Positions 44,979-52,420 of a stretch of 58,252 bases of DNA are shown here, piece by piece (position 1 is the stretch's first letter; each line of letters starts with the position of its first letter). Location of the stretch: contig CACJRQ010000006.1 in the NCBI GenBank assembly GCA_902595885.1, forward strand, positions 1 through 58,252, given 5' to 3'. The stretch is from an uncultured Pelagibacteraceae bacterium. Its GTDB lineage: Bacteria; Pseudomonadota; Alphaproteobacteria; Pelagibacterales; Pelagibacteraceae. The translations under genes were made by a program, and so were the position numbers. The notes under the pieces were generated by a model that saw nothing but the letters and a program-made list of their open reading frames with translations, did no database searches and was not told the origin of the DNA.

Positions 44979-46196
44979 ATGGAACGACCAGATTTTTTTG
45001 AGCTTAAAAATGGTGAAAAAGTAAAATTACCCTTTACAGATAAAGAATATAACGATCGAGTAAGCAAACTTAGATCAGTGATGGATCAAAATAGTATAGA
45101 TATGGTAATTTTAACATCTATGCATAACGTTGCGTATTACACTGGTTTTATTTATTGCTCTTTTGGAAGACCATACGGATGTGTGATCACTCAAAATAAA
45201 ATCTCAACCATTTCAGCTAACATTGATGCAAGTCAACCTTGGCGAAGATCTCATTGCGATAATGTTATTTATACTGATTGGAAAAGAGATAATTTTTTAA
45301 GAGCCATTGTTTCAATTATTGGGAGAGATGATCCACCAAAAAATATTGGAATTGAAAATGATCATGTCACATTAGATATGCGAGAAAAAATAGGATCTAT
45401 CTTTACTTTCTCTGTATTTAGCGATGTTTCAAAAGATCTAATGAAACTTAGAATGATTAAATCTGACGAAGAAATTGAGATAATTAGAAATGGCGCAAGA
45501 ATTGCTGACATTGGTGGTGAAGAAATAGTTAAAAATATTAGAGAAGATAATACAGAGATTGAAGTAGCAATAGCAGCAAGAGATAGAATGGAAAGAGAGA
45601 TTGTCAAAAGCTATCCTGGTGCAGAGTACATGGACACTTGGGTATGGTTTCAATCTGGTATTAATACTGATGGAGCTCATAATCCAAAGACTAATAGAAA
45701 ATTAGTTAAAGGAGATATTTTATCTTTAAATACTTTTCCAATGATCTCAGGATATTACACTGCACTTGAGCGGACTTTATTTTTAGATCATGCTGATGAT
45801 GCTTCACTAAAAGCTTGGGAGGCAAATGTAAAAGTTCATAAAAGGGGATTAGAATTAATTAAACCAGGCGTTAAGTGTTCCGATATTTGTCATGAGCTTA
45901 ACGAACTTTTTGCTGAGCTTGGTTATCTTCAGTATCGAACTTTTGGTTACGGACATTCATTTGGTATGCTTTCACATTTTTATGGAAGAGAAGCAGGTTT
46001 AGAATTAAGGGAAGATATTGATACGGTGTTAGAAAAAAACATGGTCGTTTCAATGGAGCCAATGATAATGATCCCAGAAGATAATCCTGGTGCTGGGGGT
46101 TATAGGGAACATGATATTTTAGTGATTGGTAAAGATGGAGCAGAAAATATTACAAAATTTCCTTTCGGCCCAGAGCATAATATTATAAAAAAATAA
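44979..46196 (+). CDS. Creatinase (creatine amidinohydrolase)
   Basis: By family it hydrolyses creatine to sarcosine and urea. The 405-residue protein aligns end to end with Pseudomonas creatinase as I recall it: 'YYTGFIYCSFGRPYGCVIT', 'DASQPWRRS', 'NVIYTDWKRDNF', 'IKSDEEIEIIRNGARIADIG', 'MDTWVWFQSGINTDGAHNP', 'FPMISGYYTALERTLFLDH', 'RTFGYGHSFGMLSHFYGREA' and 'NITKFPFGPEHNII'. The catalytic His is His234 (His232 in Pseudomonas). It has the pita-bread fold without the full metal ligand set of M24 peptidases. The adjacent amidinotransferase raises the possibility that guanidinoacetate, not creatine, is the natural substrate. Confidence 0.9.
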   Translation: MERPDFFELKNGEKVKLPFTDKEYNDRVSKLRSVMDQNSIDMVILTSMHNVAYYTGFIYCSFGRPYGCVITQNKISTISANIDASQPWRRSHCDNVIYTDWKRDNFLRAIVSIIGRDDPPKNIGIENDHVTLDMREKIGSIFTFSVFSDVSKDLMKLRMIKSDEEIEIIRNGARIADIGGEEIVKNIREDNTEIEVAIAARDRMEREIVKSYPGAEYMDTWVWFQSGINTDGAHNPKTNRKLVKGDILSLNTFPMISGYYTALERTLFLDHADDASLKAWEANVKVHKRGLELIKPGVKCSDICHELNELFAELGYLQYRTFGYGHSFGMLSHFYGREAGLELREDIDTVLEKNMVVSMEPMIMIPEDNPGAGGYREHDILVIGKDGAENITKFPFGPEHNIIKK

Positions 46197-46201
46197 TCTT
46201 T

Positions 46202-47317
46202 ATGAGTGAGAATAAAACTATCGTTAATAGTTGGAACGAGTGGGATCCACTAAAACATGTAATTGTTGGAAGAGCGGATGGAACTTGTATACCTGCGCCA
46301 GAACCAGCATTAGATGCAAAAGTTCCAGAAGACAGCGATATGCGAGGTCAGTTTGGACCAAGAACAAAAGATACTGTCGATAAAGCAAATGAATTATTAG
46401 ATAACTTTTCAAACATGCTTGAAAAAAGAGGTATTAAAGTTGATCGACCAACACCAATAGATTTTAATCAAAAAACATCCACACCAGATTGGGAAGCTGA
46501 AACAATGTTTGGCTGCATGCCTCCAAGAGATGTTTTGTTAACAGTAGGAAACGAAATTTTAGAAGCTACAATGAGTTACCGATGTCGTTGGTTTGAATAT
46601 TTATGTTACCGACCACTTCTAAAAGATTATTATAATCAAGATCCAAACATGAGGCACGAGTCTGCTCCAAAGCCAAGATTAACTGATGCAGATTATAGAA
46701 TGGATTATTTATCAGATAAAATAGGTGTTCAAAAAAGATTAGATTGGACTGAAAAAAAATATTTTGTAACTACTGAAGAAGAGCCATTGTTTGATGCTGC
46801 AGATGTATTGAGATTTGGAAAAGATTTAGTTGTTCAACATGGATTTACAACCAATTTAAAAGGAATTGATTGGCTGAAAAGACATTATAAAGATCACAGA
46901 GTTCATGCAGTTAACTTTCCTGGTGATCCTTATCCAATTCACATTGATGCAACTTTTACACCAATAAAAGAGGGTTTAATTATCAATAACCCACAAAGAA
47001 GACTTCCTAAGGAACAAAGAAAATTATTTGAAGATAATGGTTGGGAAATTTTAGACAGTGCACAACCAGCACATAACGAACCACCACCATTATGTTATTC
47101 ATCAACTTGGCTATCAATGAATGTTCTAGTTTTGGATCCTAAAACTGTATGTGTGGAAAAAAGTGAAACTTATCAAGCTGAACAATTAGATAAATTAGGA
47201 ATGGAAGTTTTACCAGTAGAACTTAGAGATGCTTACGCTTTTGGTGGAGGCTTACATTGTTGTACTGCAGATGTTTACCGAGAAGGCGAACTCAAAGATT
47301 ACTTTCCAAAACAATAA
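46202..47317 (+). CDS. Glycine amidinotransferase-like enzyme (AGAT family)
   Basis: The AGAT family moves the amidino group of arginine to glycine, giving guanidinoacetate and ornithine. The 371-residue protein has 'NSWNEWDPLKHVIVGRADGT' at the N-terminus, 'MPPRDVLLTVGNEILEATMS', 'FVTTEEEPLFDAADVLRFGK', 'VHAVNFPGDPYPIHIDATF' and 'DAYAFGGGLHCCTADVYREG'. By spacing to the vertebrate enzyme, the catalytic residues are Asp198, His247 and Cys353, all present. Bacterial relatives use other acceptors (inosamines, 4-aminobutyrate, taurine), so glycine is not certain. It lies five bases after creatinase and two bases before ltaE. Confidence 0.88.
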   Translation: MSENKTIVNSWNEWDPLKHVIVGRADGTCIPAPEPALDAKVPEDSDMRGQFGPRTKDTVDKANELLDNFSNMLEKRGIKVDRPTPIDFNQKTSTPDWEAETMFGCMPPRDVLLTVGNEILEATMSYRCRWFEYLCYRPLLKDYYNQDPNMRHESAPKPRLTDADYRMDYLSDKIGVQKRLDWTEKKYFVTTEEEPLFDAADVLRFGKDLVVQHGFTTNLKGIDWLKRHYKDHRVHAVNFPGDPYPIHIDATFTPIKEGLIINNPQRRLPKEQRKLFEDNGWEILDSAQPAHNEPPPLCYSSTWLSMNVLVLDPKTVCVEKSETYQAEQLDKLGMEVLPVELRDAYAFGGGLHCCTADVYREGELKDYFPKQ

Positions 47318-47319
47318 TT

Positions 47320-48369
47320 ATGGCAAAAATTAAAATTAAAAGAGAGCGAGTTAAATTCGCTTCTGACAACGTCGCAGGTGCCTGTCCCGAGGTATTAGAT
47401 GCAATATTAAAAGCAAATGAGGGAGATAGTGCTCCTTATGGCAATGACCCAATATCAACTGAATTACAAGATAAGTTTTCAGAAATCTTTGAAAAGGAAG
47501 TAATTGTATTTCCAACTGCGTCAGGTACAGCAGCTAATGCTTTAGCATTATCTACAATGACACCTTCTTATGGAAACATTTATTGTCATAAGATGTCCCA
47601 CATAAATACTGATGAATGTGGAGCACCTGAATTTTATACAGGTGGAGGAAAGTTAGTTACTTTAGATGGAGTAATGGGAAAAATAACTGCAGAGGAGTTG
47701 GATCAATCGATAGGTGGAAAAGGAATTGTTCATCATACACAACCTTCATCAGTTAGTATTACTCAGGTTTGTGAAACAGGTGAAGTATACCAATTGAATG
47801 AAATTAAAAAAATTTCAGAAATAACTCATAAAAATAATTTAAATTTACATATGGATGGAGCAAGATTTGCTAATGCATTGGTTTCTTTAGAAGTAACTCC
47901 AGCTGAAATGACATGGAAATCAGGGGTTGATGTATTATCATTTGGTGCAACAAAAAATGGATGTTTAGCAGCCGAAGCAATAATTTTTTTTAAGAAAGAA
48001 TTAATAGGAGACGTGGCTTTTTTAATGAAACGAGCTGGACACTTATTGTCTAAAATGCGTTTTGTCTCTGCTCAACTAGATGCATACATTTCAAATAATG
48101 TTTGGTTGAGAAATGCAAAGCACGCCAATGAAATGGGAAAAAAGTTAAGTGATGGATTAAGTAAACATAATGATATTAAAATTGTTTATCCTACTGAAGC
48201 AAATGAAGTATTTGCAAAATTTCCAAGAGAAAAAATAGAACATCTAAATTCTAAAGGTTACAAAATGAACGAAGAAGAATTAGATGGAAAAGCGGTACGA
48301 TTGGTTGCTGCTTGGAATACCAAGGACAGTGATGTTGATGAATTCTTAAATACAATTTATACTAACTAG
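47320..48369 (+). CDS. ltaE: Low-specificity L-threonine aldolase
   Basis: PLP enzyme cleaving L-threonine or allo-threonine to glycine and acetaldehyde. Landmarks are 'KFASDNVAGACPEVLDAI', 'FPTASGTAANALAL', 'LNLHMDGARFANALVSL' and the PLP lysine Lys212 in 'LSFGATKNGCLAAEAI'. I choose the ATG at 47320, two bases after the amidinotransferase stop. A longer frame opening with TTG at 47257 would add 21 Arg/Cys-rich residues read from the overlapping gene and is unlikely. The length from the chosen start is 349, normal for the family. In this operon it could supply glycine as amidino acceptor. Confidence 0.9.
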   Translation: MAKIKIKRERVKFASDNVAGACPEVLDAILKANEGDSAPYGNDPISTELQDKFSEIFEKEVIVFPTASGTAANALALSTMTPSYGNIYCHKMSHINTDECGAPEFYTGGGKLVTLDGVMGKITAEELDQSIGGKGIVHHTQPSSVSITQVCETGEVYQLNEIKKISEITHKNNLNLHMDGARFANALVSLEVTPAEMTWKSGVDVLSFGATKNGCLAAEAIIFFKKELIGDVAFLMKRAGHLLSKMRFVSAQLDAYISNNVWLRNAKHANEMGKKLSDGLSKHNDIKIVYPTEANEVFAKFPREKIEHLNSKGYKMNEEELDGKAVRLVAAWNTKDSDVDEFLNTIYTN

Positions 48370-48589
48370 GATTTTGTTTTAAAAACTCGATATATTTTAT
48401 TACTTCATCAAACTGTTCATCAGGAATATCTTTATAACTTGCATTAAATTTATTTTTCACACATATAGCAATATGGGCATAGGGATTTCTTCCTTTAGGA
48501 TGATTTGGATGATCAGGCAATTGTCCCACCAAATAATCGCCAGCTTCCTGAATAATTTTCCAGAGTTTACTTGAGTTTTCTTTATTCAT
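48362..48589 (-). CDS. Small conserved-looking hypothetical protein
   Basis: A 75-residue acidic and aromatic-containing protein, convergent with ltaE and overlapping its end by eight bases. The C-terminal half 'NPYAHIAICVKNKFNASYKD' followed by 'IPDEQFDEVIKYIEFL' resembles the small C-terminal domain of phage P22 antirepressor-like proteins (pattern: K/R-F-x-V-x-S-Y-K-D-I-P-x-x-x-F-x-E-x-x-x-x-I). No catalytic motif is visible and the N-terminal DNA-acting part of antirepressors is absent. The codon use and amino acid composition look like real protein, not a shadow frame. Function unknown. Confidence 0.6.
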   Translation of the reverse strand: MNKENSSKLWKIIQEAGDYLVGQLPDHPNHPKGRNPYAHIAICVKNKFNASYKDIPDEQFDEVIKYIEFLKQNPS

Positions 48590-48678
48590 TTACTCACAAA
48601 CTATGATTTATCTAAATATTGACCATACTTTGGTTCTTTATTGAATTAATTGTATTTATTTTAAACACTATTAAATAA

Positions 48679-49965
48679 TTAATCTTTGTATGCTTTTTCT
48701 AAAAAGGGCATTATTTCTTTTGAAATAAACTTATTTCCAGCTTCAGTATAATGAATATTATCTTCAAAAAAATCTTCCTGATGATTAAAATTAAAGATAT
48801 CTCTAAAAGATATAAATGAAACTTTTTCACACCAATCAAGTTTATTATTTAATTCAACCAAATCTTCTTGATATTTGTTATAAATTTTGCGCATCTGTTC
48901 TTCATATCCAATTGCATTTCCAGTGTAAGAACCATACCTCTCCTCCCATTTTTTTAACTTCTCTAACTCTGAAGGGCTTAATGTATTAATTGATTCAAAG
49001 GCATGAGGCTGAAGAATACCTACAAAAAAAAAATCATTTGCGCACGCAAGTCCAGCAGTAGCTGCATAATTCTTAATAAAAGCCTCATGTAAACCCTCGT
49101 CTTTTTCAAAAATATATTTAGAAATCTTTAGTGGAGGATAATTTTCCATTTTTTTTTTTAGATTTTTATTTCTTCCTTTAATTTTGTTTGAAAAACTTGA
49201 AACAATAGTTGTGGTAAATGGAAGTATTTTAGCAATTATTCCAAATTGATTTGCATTCATTCTGCATCCATAATTTATACATTCATGAAGAAAATAGGAA
49301 TAATCCGACCAATTAATAACACCATGCTCAAAATTACCTGATTGACGCTTATGTTCAAAGAGGGCATACCAAGCATCATTAAAACCATCTAAGCTAATTA
49401 CCATATCTGGTTCAAGATGAACTAGATACTGGGAAAGTTTCATTAATAAAATACTACTGTGTGCACCAGGATGACCAAAATTTAGAACTTGTATATAATC
49501 ATATTTACTTTTTATTTTATTTATCTCAGAATTAGAAAGACGCTCTAAATAAGAAGGAATCGTTTTGCTTTCATGATTCACTCCAAATCCAAACATACTA
49601 CTTCCGCCCATCATAATTACTCTGAATACTCTCTCTTTTTTTTCAGGAAAAGTGTTTAATGGGTTAATTGCATTGCTGTTACCAAGATATCCGTAAGAAT
49701 TAGTTTTTAAAAAATTATTAGCCTCAAAATTTCCTGGAAATTGCATCTGTGTAACTGGATCATAATCTCCTATCTCAGTAATAACTTCACTATTATAAAT
49801 AGTTTTATATCTATTAATAATCGTATTTTTCAGTTCATTGGCAGATAAACCTTTGACTACGTAGTGGTATGCCGAAAACGTTATTATAGAAAATATTTCT
49901 AAAAAAAATAATCCAACAAAAAATAGCAAAACTGCTGCTGATATTTTTATTTTAATCGAGCTCAT
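48679..49965 (-). CDS. SGNH/GDSL-family hydrolase or acyltransferase, membrane-anchored
   Basis: The 428-residue protein has one N-terminal membrane segment (about residues 8-32, AAVLLFFVGLFFLEIFSII). It then has SGNH motifs: block I Ser in 'VIMMGGSSMFGFGVNHESKT', the Gly/Asn regions in 'HPGAHSS' and 'SLDGFNDAWYA', and the Asp-His pair in 'FEDNIHYTEAGNKFISKEIM'. The catalytic part should face the periplasm. Relatives remove or transfer acyl groups on polysaccharides and lipids. It overlaps the carbamoyltransferase by 14 bases, so it is part of the same modification operon. Confidence 0.82.
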   Translation of the reverse strand: MSSIKIKISAAVLLFFVGLFFLEIFSIITFSAYHYVVKGLSANELKNTIINRYKTIYNSEVITEIGDYDPVTQMQFPGNFEANNFLKTNSYGYLGNSNAINPLNTFPEKKERVFRVIMMGGSSMFGFGVNHESKTIPSYLERLSNSEINKIKSKYDYIQVLNFGHPGAHSSILLMKLSQYLVHLEPDMVISLDGFNDAWYALFEHKRQSGNFEHGVINWSDYSYFLHECINYGCRMNANQFGIIAKILPFTTTIVSSFSNKIKGRNKNLKKKMENYPPLKISKYIFEKDEGLHEAFIKNYAATAGLACANDFFFVGILQPHAFESINTLSPSELEKLKKWEERYGSYTGNAIGYEEQMRKIYNKYQEDLVELNNKLDWCEKVSFISFRDIFNFNHQEDFFEDNIHYTEAGNKFISKEIMPFLEKAYKD

Positions 49966-51790
49966 AATTTTTTTTATAATCTATTTTTAAATTAGTATCT
50001 TGATCTTTTTTTTTTAACAAGTAATTACCTATAGCTAGTAAATCTAGATCAGTTCCCATAAAACAATTAAATGCATCCGTAGGTGTACAAACAATTGGTT
50101 CACCACGGATATTAAAAGAAGTATTTACTACAATTGGACAACCAGTTTTTTCTTTAAACTTACTTATGACAGCATGAAATATTGGGTTGGTATTTCTATT
50201 CACAGTTTGGATTCTAGCTGTGTAATCAATATGGGTTATTGCTGGGATTTCTGAGCGTGGAACATTTAATTTGTCTATACCAAATAATAATTCTTCATTT
50301 GAAGTCATTTTAAAACATCTATTTTTTTTTACGTAAGAAACTAAAAGCATATAAGGACTAATAGAGTCATGTTCAAACCAATCAGATACATCTTCAACAA
50401 GAATACTCGGTGCAAATGGTCTAAAACTTTCTCGATACTTTACTTTAAGATTAAGTTGTTTCTGCATTTTTGGAGAACGAGGATCAGCAATAATGCTTCT
50501 TCCTCCAAGTGCTCTTGGACCAAATTCCATACGCCCTTGCATCCATCCAATAGCTAGATTATTTTTTAAAGAAGTTGAAACTTCATCTATTAATTCTGCT
50601 TCTGAAAGTTTTCTATAAATAGCTCCACATTTATTTAAATCATTTTCAATTTCTTTATTAGAAAATTCAGGTCCAAGGTAAGCACCTTTCATGACATCAT
50701 TGTTATTTTTAATATCTCTATCTTTACTATGGTGTAAATGCCAAACTGATAATGCTGCTCCTAAAGCACCTCCTGCATCACCAGATGCTGGTTGAATCCA
50801 TATGTTTTCAAATATTTTTTCACGTAATAAAATACCGTTAGCAACACAATTAAGAGCTACACCACCAGCTAGACAAAGATTTTTTTCTCCAGTTTCCATT
50901 GCTATACTTTTAGCGATTGTAATTACTATATCTTCAGTTACTTTTTGAATTGAAGCTGCAAGATCCATATCACGTTGTGTTAGTTTAGTTTCAGGTGTAC
51001 GTGGAGGACCACCAAATAATGCATTAAATTTTTTATTAGTCATCGTCAAACCAGTTGCAAAATCAAAATAATTCATATCTAGTTGAAAACTACCATCTTC
51101 AGCAATATTCATAAGTTTCTCTTTTATAAGATTTGCATATATTGGTTTACCATATGGAGCTAAACCCATTACTTTGTACTCTCCTGAGTTAACTTTAAAT
51201 CCAGTGTAGTAAGTAAAAGCTGAGTAAAGTAATCCTAAAGAATGTGGAAAATGAATTTCCTTAATTACTTTTAATTCTTTTCCATCGCCAACTGCTATTG
51301 ATGTGGTTGTCCATTCACCAACACCATCCATTGTAAGTATTGCAGCCTTTTTAAATGGTGATGGATAAAATGCGCTAGCAGCATGTGACAAATGGTGTTT
51401 AGAAAATAATAAGCGATTTTTTAAATTAACATCTTCACCAAATAAAGATTTTAATTCTTTTAAAATAACTGATTTTTGAAAAAGCTTATCTTTAATCCAT
51501 ATTGGTATTGCACTTACAAAACTTTTAAAACCTTTAGGAGCAAAAGCCAAGTATGTTTCAAGCAATCTTTCAAATTTTAGAAATGGCTTTTCATAAAAAA
51601 CAATATTGTTTAAATCTTTGTTAGTTATTTGAGCTTCTCTAAGACAATACTTAATTGAATTATGAGGGAAGCTAGAATCATGCTTAATTCTTGTAAAACG
51701 TTCTTCTTGAGCAGCAGCAATAATTTCTCCGTTTTTTATCAAACATGCAGCACTGTCATGGTAAAAGGCTGATATACCAAGAATATACAT
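49952..51790 (-). CDS. Carbamoyltransferase (NodU/CmcH/TobZ family)
   Basis: These enzymes make carbamoyl-adenylate from carbamoyl phosphate and ATP and transfer the carbamoyl group to a hydroxyl of a sugar or antibiotic. The 612-residue protein has the N-terminal domain 'MYILGISAFYHDSAACLI' with 'AAAQEERFTRIKHDSSFP', 'FSKHHLSHAASAFYPS', 'ALNCVANGILLREKIFENIW' and 'QPASGDAGGALGAA'. The C-terminal YrdC-like part has 'QGRMEFGPRALGGRSIIADP' and 'NTSFNIRGEPIVCTPTDA'. Length is typical. The acceptor is unknown; neighbouring genes point to a surface or glycolipid sugar. Confidence 0.93.
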   Translation of the reverse strand: MYILGISAFYHDSAACLIKNGEIIAAAQEERFTRIKHDSSFPHNSIKYCLREAQITNKDLNNIVFYEKPFLKFERLLETYLAFAPKGFKSFVSAIPIWIKDKLFQKSVILKELKSLFGEDVNLKNRLLFSKHHLSHAASAFYPSPFKKAAILTMDGVGEWTTTSIAVGDGKELKVIKEIHFPHSLGLLYSAFTYYTGFKVNSGEYKVMGLAPYGKPIYANLIKEKLMNIAEDGSFQLDMNYFDFATGLTMTNKKFNALFGGPPRTPETKLTQRDMDLAASIQKVTEDIVITIAKSIAMETGEKNLCLAGGVALNCVANGILLREKIFENIWIQPASGDAGGALGAALSVWHLHHSKDRDIKNNNDVMKGAYLGPEFSNKEIENDLNKCGAIYRKLSEAELIDEVSTSLKNNLAIGWMQGRMEFGPRALGGRSIIADPRSPKMQKQLNLKVKYRESFRPFAPSILVEDVSDWFEHDSISPYMLLVSYVKKNRCFKMTSNEELLFGIDKLNVPRSEIPAITHIDYTARIQTVNRNTNPIFHAVISKFKEKTGCPIVVNTSFNIRGEPIVCTPTDAFNCFMGTDLDLLAIGNYLLKKKDQDTNLKIDYKKNYELD

Positions 51791-51814
51791 AATTATAATA
51801 TATTAAACTTTTAC

Positions 51815-51964
51815 TTAAAACAAAGTATAGATAAATGGAGCCATTACTGAGCCTTGACTAACTATTAACAGACCTCCAAAAATTAACATTACAATAATAA
51901 TTGGAGCAAGCCAAAGTTTTTTACGTATTCTAAGAAAATTCCACAGCTCTTTTAAAAACTCCAT
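51815..51964 (-). CDS. DUF5989-type small membrane protein
   Basis: A 49-residue protein, MEFLKELWNFLRIRKKLWLA at the N-terminus and GSVMAPFIYTLF at the C-terminus, with one membrane segment (PIIIVMLIFGGLLIVSQG, about 21-38). The pattern 'ELWxFLRxRKKxWLxPI' and the closing 'SxxAPFIYTLF' match the DUF5989 group that commonly sits between SxtJ-like genes and NodU-type carbamoyltransferases. The same order is seen here: 12 bases after the SxtJ-like gene and 24 bases before the carbamoyltransferase. It is so short that automatic gene callers easily miss it. Confidence 0.85.
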   Translation of the reverse strand: MEFLKELWNFLRIRKKLWLAPIIIVMLIFGGLLIVSQGSVMAPFIYTLF

Positions 51965-51976
51965 TGTTTTGATTAT

Positions 51977-52375
51977 TTAGAATTGAAATTTGAAGGTTTC
52001 ATTATTAATGGTTTCGTTGTATTTTTTCCAATGAGTTTTCTTTTCTTTAATATTTAAACTTAATTCATCACGACCAAATAAACGCATAGAAATTGCTAAA
52101 GGTGTAAATATAAGAAAAAATATAAGTCCAAGTATAATAGGACTTACGATCATACCAAGCAAAAATCCAAAACGCATCCAAAGTTTATTTATTGGAAGCA
52201 AAATATTTGCTTTAACAATACTTAAAATAAAAAATAATAAAGATAACGATCCAAATAAATACATGATGAAAATAGATTCCTTTAAAAAAAAATAAACAAA
52301 CACTAATAAAAAAACAAAACTAAAAAAAAACCCAAATTTACGATTAGAAGGAAGATTTATATCTGAAAAGTTCAT
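51977..52375 (-). CDS. SxtJ-like membrane protein
   Basis: The 132-residue protein has three to four membrane segments and resembles the SxtJ family named from the saxitoxin cluster. 'NRKFGFFFSFVFLLVFVYFF' opens it, 'LPINKLWMRFGFLLGMIVSP' with 'IILGLIFFLIFTPLAISMRL' follows, and the tail has 'FGRDELSLNIKEKKTHWKKY'. SxtJ-like proteins accompany NodU-type carbamoyltransferases in many bacteria that make no saxitoxin; their function is not known. First gene of the run SxtJ, DUF5989, carbamoyltransferase, SGNH. Confidence 0.83.
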   Translation of the reverse strand: MNFSDINLPSNRKFGFFFSFVFLLVFVYFFLKESIFIMYLFGSLSLLFFILSIVKANILLPINKLWMRFGFLLGMIVSPIILGLIFFLIFTPLAISMRLFGRDELSLNIKEKKTHWKKYNETINNETFKFQF

Positions 52376-52420
52376 TAAAATATTTTAAACATTAATTTAG
52401 ATTATTTATAAACTAAATTA

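Noticed and set aside
44979-46196. Xaa-Pro peptidase or DddP-type DMSP lyase for the M24-fold protein
   Set aside because: The sequence aligns over its whole length with creatinase, including the residues around His234, and lacks the pattern of metal ligands expected for peptidases.
47257-47319. A 21-residue N-terminal extension of LtaE beginning with TTG
   Set aside because: It is the Arg/Cys-rich shadow of the amidinotransferase end; the ATG at 47320 fits the family start and spacing.
51977-52375. Saxitoxin biosynthesis
   Set aside because: SxtJ-like and carbamoyltransferase genes occur widely without the toxin; no sxtA polyketide synthase-like gene is present, and although an amidinotransferase is 5 kb away it is of the AGAT type in a separate operon on the other strand.
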